Under the pieces are notes generated by a model, which ran no database searches, was not told the origin of the DNA, and saw nothing but the letters and a program-made list of their open reading frames with translations. From Paramacrobiotus richtersi (taxonomy: Eukaryota; Tardigrada; Eutardigrada; Parachela; Macrobiotidae), in assembly GCA_034698045.1 (NCBI GenBank), contig JAQGAU010000950.1, positions 1 through 22,444 on the forward strand: 22,444 nt of DNA, given 5' to 3'. This document shows positions 1 to 8,590 of the stretch, piece after piece. The translations under genes and the position numbers were made by a program. Position 1 is the stretch's first letter. Every line of letters begins with the position of its first letter.

Positions 1-601
1 GATACTGTTCTTCCTTCGGAACTATGCCGTAGCCCATTCTGATACACGTCAACGACTTGTCATCCATGCGCACTGCCCTGATTAATGTCCGGGCACGATT
101 GGTGGTTAATGGTACGCTCTCCTGGTTCAATACATCCAACATCTGTCGCGCAAAAGCCGCGCCAAGACGAAATACTTGTGGCAGATCGAGTCTCTGCTTA
201 AAAAAATGCCCATTCTGCACACGCAATATCCCCAGCACATCCTCGGTTGGTGGCTTGCGGATCCGCTTTGTGGGCACAACAACGAATTTGACACCATCTG
301 GCAGAGCAGCTTTAACTAAACAGCAGCCAACACAGCTGATCCGCTCTCCAGCGATCAGGGTTCCTGGGTACCACATCATGGGCTTTTCGGGACTCCAACG
401 TAGCAGTACCTCCACGGGGACTTCTTCTCTTGTACTAATGACGTCCTTTTTCCAGGATTCTTGTTCTCTGTGTAGATAAATCTCGCTAAAAGGTACGTAG
501 TGGGGTGCAGGCTTTCCCTTGCATTCCCAGTCGATCAGCAGGCCTCCTTTAGCGCAATCAACAATTCTTCCCTGCTGGAAAATTCCATCGTCTCCCCGTA
601 C
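1..601 (-). CDS. Partial exon of a protein with two Tudor/Agenet-like stretches
   Basis: A frame of about 200 codons is open on the minus strand from 601 to the left edge, with no stop and no required start, so it is the internal or 3' part of a gene continuing outside the window. At the upstream edge the minus strand shows a branch-point-like CTAAC (620-616) and an acceptor AG at 603-602, which fits an exon starting at 601. The reading passes DDGIFQQGRIVDC, then VEVLLRWSPEKP with MMWYPGTLIAG. The repeated pattern of aromatic-x-x-G followed by hydrophobic strands resembles small Tudor-like barrels. A basic patch (TKRIRKPP) and a helical, charged C-terminal part follow. An open run this long is unlikely by chance at this base composition. 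The family is not recognised, and the Tudor reading is inference. Two stops lie just upstream in frame (619-617 and 610-608), so either a splice site falls here or the gene is broken. Confidence 0.5.
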
Positions 602-934
602 CTGGATTCAGGCTCGTTAGGGAGACGAACTGGCGAGTGGATACCCACGGATCTCTGGCACGGAAATGCCCGCCTGATTGCGCACTTCAGGTTCTCTATT
701 TTCGTAACACAACGCAAATGTCGCTCTCCTCGCCGTAAGAAACAACAAATAAGTTACGAATTCAATAATTCCACATCGTTGATCGTCGTAAATCTTGCTA
801 CGCAGATTGAGAGGACGAGTTTTTACACCGTTCCGCTACTTCGATAAATTTGTTTAGCAGAAAGTGCCAGAAAGGCAGAAGCTCACGCTTTACAGTTCGA
901 CCCGCTCCCCCCACCTTACGATTGGTGAAATGTG

Positions 935-1880
935 ATGCAGCTGGGGGGCCCCATCGATGGTCTGCACCGCTCTAGTATCAAGGTTGTGTTTTTGCCAATG
1001 TGATCCTGGTACTCGAATTAAAAAAATTATGATGAACAGTTGAGTACGTGCGGAGTGATGACGAATTTCCGGTTGTATTATGGGCGGCATTTCCGCCGCA
1101 GGCAGAAGATTATTTCCATCAGTCGGGAATCGAGATAAGAAACTTGCGGGTCTGGTAAGTAAACCGGCTTTTCTGGGCTTTCTTCCGTGTTATTTGGTTT
1201 CAACTTTCAGATTCTTGTGTACGCCGGCGATTACTTTGCCAACATTTTTCATTTGTATTTATGTTGATTTAATCGTAATTTTTTTAATCGTAATTTTTGT
1301 AACCGTAATTTCACATTGTTATACGAATAAATCGTGGTGGGAAGGTTCAGATCAGTAGAAGTAGCTGATACTGTAGTATCGATTGTTTGCGTCACGATAC
1401 CACTGCCAATCGAAGAAATCGCCTATGTTCTGCTGGCAGGCAGACTGCTCTTCTTACAGCACTTGCGAGGGCTCAGCGTAAACAACGACAGTCAGCGGAG
1501 TCGACGAAACACGGTGCTGATCAGATTATTACTGGTTAGTTATGTCTGGAATCTTGGATGTTTCTTACCGATCCCTGCATCGGTCTTCTTCGTTCCTGAT
1601 TCGTTAGGAACATCAATGATTTTGTTATAGTGTGGTTGAAGTCGTTGGAACTGTGCGGGTCTGCAAACACACTGGTAAGTGCTGCACCTTTACTGGAAAG
1701 GTCACGGCTGTCATATCGTGATTGTAGGTCATTTTCATCTGCATGAACACCGAATACCAAGCAGAGTTGATAGGACTTTTGCGTTCACTGAGACGATCGC
1801 TTAGAAACTGCCTTCCTGCAAATGCTGTCATGGACGTGCGAAGTGCAGCAGATAATTTAACTTTGAAGAGGAGTGTTTAA
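935..1880 (+). CDS. Small five-exon gene of unknown function, about 170 aa
   Basis: Proposed exons are 935-982, 1045-1154, 1377-1534, 1631-1674 and 1728-1880. The joined length is 513 nt (170 codons plus a TAA at 1878-1880) and every exon phase agrees. Strong donors GTAAGT follow 1154 and 1674, and GTTAGT follows 1534. Acceptors are CTGTAG, GTTATAG and GATTGTAG. Introns are 62, 222, 96 and 53 nt. The first exon, starting at ATG 935, is the weakest because its donor GTTGTG and acceptor TTGAG are poor. The product begins with a proline/aromatic segment (WAAFPPQAEDYFHQ), has a basic helical middle rich in Arg/Gln (ALARAQRKQRQ), and ends in leucine/arginine-rich helix (ELIGLLRSLRRSLRN). No signal peptide or known domain is recognised. 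It is divergent to the minus-strand gene at 1-601, so the two could share the 600-930 interval as a promoter region. This is an assembly by eye; cDNA could change it. Confidence 0.4.
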
Positions 1881-2891
1881 CGGCTGCAGATTACATTTGA
1901 CGTGGTTACATTTTTCGCCATAAAAGCCTTCAGCGACTGGTTGCTTTAATATGCATTTAGAAAAACCATGAACCGATTTCTAATGATCGTGTAATAACGC
2001 CTATTCCCGTGACCCATTCAGAGCAATACTCTAAACTTCTTTTTCGCGTCGGTCACTCAAAGTTTGCGTCAATGCCATAACAACTTATTCATAGTTCATA
2101 CTGGTGTTTCTGCTCGATCTGACTGATCTCTCACAATCTCGAGGCGAGAGAGATCCTGTGTACGGCCACATGAATCTGGTAATCCGAAACGCCATGATAG
2201 CCTTCGCTTCCAGCCACAAGATATTTTTCTGTTTTTGATCATCATCAAATCGACGCTGAAGAGTTCCGCAGTCCTCATCAGTGTCGTTTCAGTCGCATAA
2301 GGACGGCAAGGTTATTGGCTTCGGTTATCGACATTTGTGTTATACGTACCAGTACTTCTGGTTTTGTATGAAGACCGGGAGACCTTTTCGAAAAATAACG
2401 GTACGCCTACTTTCGAATGCAGCTGTGGCAAACCTGTTTAACTGTTTACGGCTTAGTTATTGTTTATCAATGGATCAACCTCCCGTAATTGCAATGTGTT
2501 CTTACTTTTGACCCATTCTGAATGACAGTGCCGAGAACTTCCCGGAAAACGTGGAAGTGTTGGCCCGAAATTCTGATTTGTTCACTCACCGAATGTATGG
2601 ATGGGCTGAAATCCGTGCGCAAACCATAAAAACTGTCATATATATATGTTCAAAAAGTTACCGGTAACCTTTTGTGGCGAAATATCTGTACTGACATTGC
2701 GGAAAATATTCTTGAATTTCTTCTGGTGATCGCCTGAACTGTTGCCTATCCGCACACCTGAGTTCGCGTGCCATTCGCCACAATATCCGACGTAAGGTTT
2801 CGGCAAAAACACCTCACGGTAGTTCGTTATATGGCTAGTGCTCCATTAAAAGTATATCACAGAAATTCCTTCGAGTCACCATTCGTCTTAC
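1881..2891. other. Intergenic stretch with no supported gene
   Basis: Only short open frames are present, on both strands, including one of 60 codons at 2096-2278 minus. All three frames of that segment look equally plausible, so none is called. No polyadenylation signal of the AATAAA type is evident just after 1880; the nearest A-rich candidate is CATAAAA near 1919. Confidence 0.5.
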
Positions 2892-3228
2892 CAGTTATCT
2901 GGGGACTGGGAATCACATTATCGTTTACACATATTGCCGTCTTTACGTTGTCACCGTACGGATGAATTCTAACATACGACAAATTCAAACGACTGCACTT
3001 TCTAGCTTGCTTCCACGCATGAATCACCGGGTTTCCTGTCACTATGCTTTTTGGTCCTGGATATTTGCGCTGTTTTGTGGCACAAAGACGGGACAGGATA
3101 GATACTATGCAACTGTACATTGCCGATAAAAATCGTGTATTCACAAGTTCAGCTAGTGTACGCCTGGAATCGAAACCATCTGAAAATTTCGCAAAACTTT
3201 CTCGTATAAGCAGTCGTCTTAACTCGTA
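2892..3228 (-). CDS. Possible exon, unknown product
   Basis: A minus-strand frame is open from 3228 to a stop at 2859-2857 (about 123 codons). It contains a good donor, CTG followed by GTAAGA, after 2892, so an exon could end there in phase 1. The translation has balanced composition (for example KYPGPKSIVTGNPVIHAWKQ) and no low-complexity bias. A run of this length is expected a few times by chance in 22 kb, the acceptor at the upstream end is unclear, and no partner exon with matching phase was found. It could belong to the minus-strand gene at 1-601, but that is speculation. Confidence 0.2.
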
Positions 3229-3370
3229 TTAATGAGCAGTCTGACAATCCACACATGATGCTACAAAATTTAGTCTTAGCGTGCATTACAGAAACTGGCA
3301 AAAGGCATATTACAGGATGAAAAAATGACTATAACGATGAAATGCGACACGGTCATATAATAAACGGAGT

Positions 3371-3541
3371 GGCTATTTTGCCGCAGTCTTTTCGGCACAA
3401 TAGCTGGTTAGCTATTTTGCCGCAGTGCGCTGGTTTAATAGCTGGTCGGCTATTTTGCCGCATACTGCGGGTCCACAGTTCGTTGGCTATTTCGCCGCAT
3501 ACAAACGTTTTTATAGCTTGTTAGCTATTTTGCCGCATAGT
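3371..3541 (+). repeat. 38-bp tandem array, five copies
   Basis: Five copies start at 3371, 3410, 3448, 3485 and 3523 (steps of 39, 38, 37 and 38 bp). Each starts with GGCTATTTTGCCGCA (or AGCTATT; one copy has TTTCGCC) followed by a more variable half ending near ATAGCTGGTT. The core GGC-TATTTT-GCC is an imperfect palindrome. The flanks show no inverted partner. Confidence 0.85.
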
Positions 3542-4329
3542 GGCAGTTGATATGTTGCAAACACTTACGAAATTATGCTCCCCTGTTGGTACAATAGGTG
3601 AATTCGAATAAGTAAACTGTATCCTCACAGTAGGTATAACCTCTTTCACGCGAAATCACTGCAACAACGAGGATTGTAACACACTGAACCGCAGCTGAAG
3701 GTCATGAGCCTAAACTATGGAGTGGGCATCTGTAGGTTAAAAATCCACATTCTTCGTTTTACTTTAAACAGCTAGATAAGAACGTGCGGTACTCATATCG
3801 CAATCCAGCATAAACAAAAGACACAGGTGACAAAAAATAATGTATCAGATTTCGTTAAGCAAGGTCGAGTTTTCTGGTGCGATGTAGGTTTTTACGGGAG
3901 TGGAATTTTCTGCCGTTAACCATATACAACTGTACACTGCGCAGATAGTTTCTAGATAGTTTATTAATTTTGTTGCTGCAAATACATGGGTGCGGTGTTT
4001 CTAATGGTCCCGATAAGCTGATGTGGAATAAGAACAATGTATTTGGCGGCCAGAGTACGACACAACTGTGACCCCGACATCACACAGTGTCCAAAATAGT
4101 TTTTGCCTTGACTATTACGAAGCACTTACTTGACACTAGTTATTGCAGGGGCGATGTAGCTTGGAGCTGGAACAAGTACACAAGCTCACTCCTTCCGGGA
4201 ACATTGTTTACACAAGGTTTTGTGGGTTTTTGGATGCGAAGGACCAGACGCAGGGTTCAAACGTGAGAACCATGTTTCCAGCAGCGAATGAACGCTAGAT
4301 ATGGCACGTTCTGTACCAAAATCCTCTTT
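3542..4329. other. No recognisable gene or structured repeat
   Basis: This AT-rich stretch has only short open frames. Nothing resembling coding sequence, an RNA gene or a tandem repeat was seen. Confidence 0.5.
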
Positions 4330-4402
4330 GCTACACCATTGCTACACTTAGGATAATTTTGCTACAATGACTTTGTGCACATTTCCCCAGTGCTACAGCT
4401 CA

Positions 4403-4995
4403 TATTCTACGGTCCGGCATACACTGCTATGACAGCTACCGTGATCCTTGTTACACATTGATTTTTCCGGACCTGCCGCTACGGTGCTACGCCACGGTAT
4501 AAACAGGCATGACAGCTACCGTGATTCCTTGTTACTTATCCATCTTTTTCAAGGCCTGCCGCTACGGTGCTACGCTACGGTATGAACTGCTGTGACTGCT
4601 ACCGTAATTCCTTGTTACATATCAATCTTTTCCGGACCTGCCGCTGCGGTGCAACGCTACAGTATATTCTGCTATGACAGCTACCTTGATTCCTTGTTAC
4701 GTATCTATCTTTTTCCGGAGCTGCCGTTACGGTCTGAACCGCTATGGCTGCTGCCGTGGTTACTTGTTACATATCCATCTTTTTCCGGACCTGCCGCTAC
4801 AGTGCAACGCTACTGTATAAACTGCTATGACTGCTACCGTAATTCTTTGTTACATGTCTATCTTTTTCCGGACCTGCGGCTACAGTACTACGCTATGATA
4901 TAAACCGCAGATCTATCTTTTTCCGAACCTGCCGCTACAGTGCTACGCTACTGTATAAACTGCTACGACTGCTACAGTGACTCCTTGTATCGTAA
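4403..4995 (+). repeat. Left terminal array, about 83-bp units
   Basis: Seven recognisable units share GCTACGGTGCTACGCTACGG, then TATAAACTGCTATGAC, CTACCGT-ATTCCTTGTTAC and ATCTTTTTCCGGACCTGCC. The CCTGCC landmark falls at 4472, 4555, 4637, 4720, 4790, 4873 and 4928, giving steps of 83, 82, 83, 70, 83 and 55. The two short steps are deletions within units. Decayed CTAC-containing copies lie further left (4330-4400). Short open frames across the array arise from the repeats and are not called. The array is related to the right array (21776-22444) in inverted orientation. Confidence 0.85.
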
Positions 4996-5231
4996 CTAAT
5001 GTTTTACACTTCTGCTTTCTCACTTCACTCAGATTTGCTGCACAAACGTAAGTGTTTTATAACCCGCCAAAATCCGACCAAAACGATGTCGCCATTTTCA
5101 GATTCGTATGTTTATAAGTGCCACTACAAAATATTGTTACGATTTCGTGATGTGGCAGCGAAATTCAGCACCACAGATTTTATTTTGAATAAATAAAGGA
5201 AGCCGGTTCAAATATCTATGCCGGGTACGTC

Positions 5232-5793
5232 TTAAGCCACTGCTACTATAGTTTTGCACATGGTACAGATAATGCCGCACTTGATGAACGCGGCAACCCT
5301 GGCTAAGATAGTTTGCTGGGCAACAGTTTCCTGGTTCTTAATAAAAGTACAGTCTGATTCCTCAATCAATAGCGGATGCCAGGGTCTTAACCTGCCGATG
5401 AGGGACCGGGGAAATTTGCTCTCCCACACAACCAGAGACTTCACAGCTTTATTCGAGATGAGAACACCTGTACAACCACGTGAGGGAGAATTCTCCTGAA
5501 AAGTTTGAAGCTGGAAAATGTTGGAAAGGTAATAACATCATAACCGGAAATATTCACTGCTGACACGCACTTCATCCTCGAGACGATTCAGCAATTTCCA
5601 CCAAAAAGCTACGGATCCGGTCGCAGCCACGACGTGGAGCCTGTTAGTATACGCCACGCTCTGACCATTGAGGGCGACAGCCACATGTCCGTTGGACGCT
5701 CCTGAAAGGGCCGCCACGGCGAATGTTGTTTTGTTGGGGTATGTAATTTCGAAGTACGCTACACGCTGGACATTAAAAACGACAGCAATGGAA
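5232..5793 (-). CDS. Two-exon gene fragment, possible captured host gene
   Basis: Exon a is open from about 5793 (acceptor-like GATTCAG before it; a second acceptor TGTCCAG precedes 5765) to 5571. A 60-nt intron (5570-5511, GTGCGT...TTTTCCAG) joins it in phase 0 to exon b, 5510-5232, which ends in a stop. No start codon is seen, so the 5' part is missing. Exon a contains two beta-strand-like segments of similar pattern, IAVVFNVQRVAYFE and HVAVALNGQSVAYTN, about 34 residues apart. Their DNA is also similar, which suggests an internal repeat such as a beta-propeller or related fold. Exon b includes VKSLVVWESKFPRSLIGRL and a Cys/Ile-rich end. The family is not recognised. It lies inside the inferred MULE ends and on the same strand as the transposase, so capture (Pack-MULE-like) is possible; it could also be a remnant of an older nested element. 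Confidence 0.42.
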
Positions 5794-7212
5794 CTGAATC
5801 ATGATTTCAGCAACGATCATGCCGCTCACCGATTATCGACATTACCGCAGTGTCGTATAAAAGACATGAAGCATCGAGCTACTTTGCATAAACTTCGCAT
5901 AGCACAGTTTAGCAACTGCCCTAACCCTGGTTTTTGTGCAAAATTATGCAGATTTCTTGTGCGGCACAGTTATACATTAATTCATAGCAATTACTCCGCG
6001 GGGTCAGAGATGCTTCTGTAAGATTAACTTCCCGGGATGCTAACAATAATGACGACATACATAATGACAAATTAAACGATATTTTAAACCATACTATATC
6101 ACATCATCGGGTCGGCTCCGCTGGAAGAGGAAAGCTAATTAAACGAGGCTTACTCGTAAGTTTTCATAGAAAACTACAGCTATTAAGCTCGACAATGCTG
6201 GGAAACCAACGTTACAATGCCGATTAAAGGGCGACAAAATGGTTTAATGTTCCAACGCCTACACTGAAGTAAGTGCATCTGAGTTTGCCGAGAGCGATGG
6301 AATAAAACGTTAAATATGCAAATAATTAATAATGTGCATCTCCCCAGAAACTGACCATTGGCAAACTGCGGTTAACTGCCTTCGATCTCTGCGGCCACGC
6401 TAACACCCGCTGTAGCATTTTAACGATTACACACTAATCAGCAAGGATTACAGCTTTGCTCGCAGTGGTGTGGAAACCGCAATTTGAGCCGTTGGCATTG
6501 GTTTTGTTATGGTGGAAATGTTTATTGTCTCGATTTATTCCTTCACCTTTCACAAGTACCGACAGATTAGAAGGCTCGTCTCTGTCCCGGAAAGCTTATC
6601 TACAGGTACGCTGTGGCCAGATCAGGAAAAGTGTTCTGCTGCATGAACGCGGCTAAAGTGTTGTTGCTTGTGAAAAGATGGTAATACCTGATTTTCCTTG
6701 TGAACTGTAATCTAGACGATGACCTTTCGTTTGCCTCGCGGTATCCAAGCGACAATTGCCCTGAGTAGTTTTGATGCTTAGCTTCTGCACAGTTTCTTAT
6801 GCCTTTTTTTGCTTCCTGCACCTTTCTACTTCGTTGCCACTTGAATGTCTGGAGAATTCTCTACTGAAACATCTTTGGTGGCGTACAGGCCTGTGTTGTG
6901 CAGTGCTAAAGATCATAAAACCTATCATTTTAATTTCGCCGCCACGCTATGCGCTTTATGTAAAGCATGTTGGCATACAAACAGACCATCCGGGTGAACC
7001 GCTCGTATTGCCGTCCGTAAGGGATGCGTGCACCTTATTTTCCCTAATTTTGTGTGTGTGCTCTAGGGAGTGTAATGGCCTATGTAATCGGCGAAAACAT
7101 GCCTTGAGTTCCGTTTTTCATAATTTCCTTTTTTGCCCGGGATGCCTTCACACATGCTTGAACAAAACCAGGCCGATAATTACTGTGTTATATTGCAATA
7201 CTTTCACTACAG
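5794..7212. other. Non-coding element interior
   Basis: No gene is supported. A 177-codon plus-strand frame at 6771-7304 is the longest open run. It is Cys/Leu/Phe-rich because the strand is T-rich, has no recognisable domain, and its 3' part is the tandem repeat at 7213-7400, so it is not called. The rest holds only short frames. Confidence 0.5.
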
Positions 7213-7400
7213 TGACCGACGGTCTGACAAAATATTCAGTTTTGCTAATATGTAGGATGCGTCTTCTACTACTGTCTGCTTACGCAACACTTCTGTTGCT
7301 GTGACCCACGGACAGACAAAATATACAGTTTTCTTGAATATAGAGGACGCGCCCTGTACTTACGCACTACTTTGGTACCGTGACCGACGGACTGACAGAG
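7213..7400 (+). repeat. Short tandem repeat, 79-89 bp units
   Basis: Starts of TGACC(G/C)ACGG(T/A)C(T/A)GACA occur at 7213, 7302 and 7381 (steps 89 and 79). Each unit continues with AAATAT(T/A)CAGTTTT and a segment ending in CTACT or ACACTTCTGTTGCTG. There are two and a partial copies. It is not obviously related to the terminal arrays. Confidence 0.75.
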
Positions 7401-8197
7401 TGTTGTTTACTAAGCATTGCAGCATACCGATGGCACGGAGCATCCCACTAGTCAGCTGCAGCAGTAAATTATTGCGTTATTAGATCATTAAATTTCGTGC
7501 TGCTGATGTTTGTGGTTTACTTTGTAACTTTTGTGCGTAGCAAGAAGGACGCCGACAACTGAACAGCGCGAGATTATTATTGTCTACGATTGTACTATTT
7601 AGTAAACAAAAGAATATATCTGCTCTTCAATAATACAGTATCAGTTGATTCCGATTCAGATCGAACAGTGAGACGACGTGAAAGGAATCGGTGAGCTGCC
7701 ACACAACAAGCCGGGTGTATACCATGCTGCTTCCCGCCGTATTTCGTTATATGGAAGAAATAGACTCCGTCCAAAACGTCTCAGAAAAACTTGAACCCGC
7801 TAGCCAAAACGAAATCATAGACAATACGGCCCACAGTGAGGAACGTTTGGCAGAAGTGTTATAGACTGATAGTGTAACTGGACTAGCAAATTCCGAACCA
7901 CTTGCCAGTTATTGTATTTTTCAGAACGTAATTTGAACGGCTGAAGCAACAAGTCGAAAGTAACAGTTACAAGAAAAATGAAATACGCCGAAACCAAACA
8001 TAAAACATGTGAAAGAAACAACCGCAAAAATCGGTACTGCGCGATATACTCATACACTGCGCCTCATCTGCATAAGCGTCTTGGACAATATGGAACGGTA
8101 ATGCGAGAAAAAAACAATTTTTTTGTGAAAAGCAACAGGAACACTGTACCCGAAAAAATACCGAGGGTGCAGAAATTCTTAAAACAGAGCTCAGATT
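7401..8197. other. 3' flank of the transposase gene
   Basis: This stretch lies downstream of the minus-strand stop codon at 8200-8198 and should hold the 3' untranslated region. No AATAAA or ATTAAA was found on the minus strand near the stop, so the polyadenylation site is not placed. Plus-strand frames here (such as 7978-8229) are short, A-rich and not supported. Confidence 0.5.
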
Positions 8198-8590
8198 TTA
8201 CGCGTGTCCGGAAAAGTCCAGGCGTCTAGTAGGACTATCTTGGGTTGACTCGTCCCTGCAAAAGGCACATATCCATTGATTTTTGTTGCTCACCGACCTG
8301 TTTTCCCGATGTTCAACACAAGATCTGTGAAAATACTTCACAACGCAGGACTTATTGGCACATTTGATTAACTCATCATTATATACGAAATCAACGAAAG
8401 CAGTCGGCATCTTCGGCATCCGGCAGTAGCAGTATATTTTGATGACAAGTGGCTTTTCCCAGCTTTTTCGTGCGATGTTTTCATACGCACGGTCCGGCGC
8501 CGACGGGAATCCAGTCCCGGAAATAAACGATGTTGCTTCCAGTCTTTCAGCTAAATATTGTCGGCACTCCTGGAACGGACGGTCGCTGTC
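8198..8590 (-). CDS. Exon 6: protease tail and C-terminal PHD finger
   Basis: Encodes residues 1212-1341 and the TAA stop. The first part (RPFQECRQYLAERLEAT) matches the C-terminal helix that closes ULP domains in similar transposon proteins, so the protease fold is split by the 1,195-nt intron. The PHD finger follows: C1265, C1267, C1288, C1293, H1299, C1302, C1319 and C1322, in YCYCR, IKCANKSC, YFHRSC and WICAFC. This is the complete C4HC3 pattern with the usual Trp before the last pair. PHD fingers bind histone H3 tails, which suggests chromatin targeting (inference). The acceptor CTTTTACAG precedes 8590. Confidence 0.9.
   Translation of the reverse strand, partial: DSDRPFQECRQYLAERLEATSFISGTGFPSAPDRAYENIARKSWEKPLVIKIYCYCRMPKMPTAFVDFVYNDELIKCANKSCVVKYFHRSCVEHRENRSVSNKNQWICAFCRDESTQDSPTRRLDFSGHA

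Noticed and set aside
2096-2278. Possible minus-strand exon
   Set aside because: All three frames look equally protein-like and no splice partner with matching phase was found.
4241-4275. tRNA-like GGTTCAAAC motif
   Set aside because: No acceptor stem, anticodon arm or D-arm can be drawn around it; the similar motif near 5203 also fails.
6771-7304. A 177-codon plus-strand frame
   Set aside because: It follows from a T-rich strand, is rich in Cys, Leu and Phe, has no domain pattern, and its end is the tandem repeat at 7213-7400.
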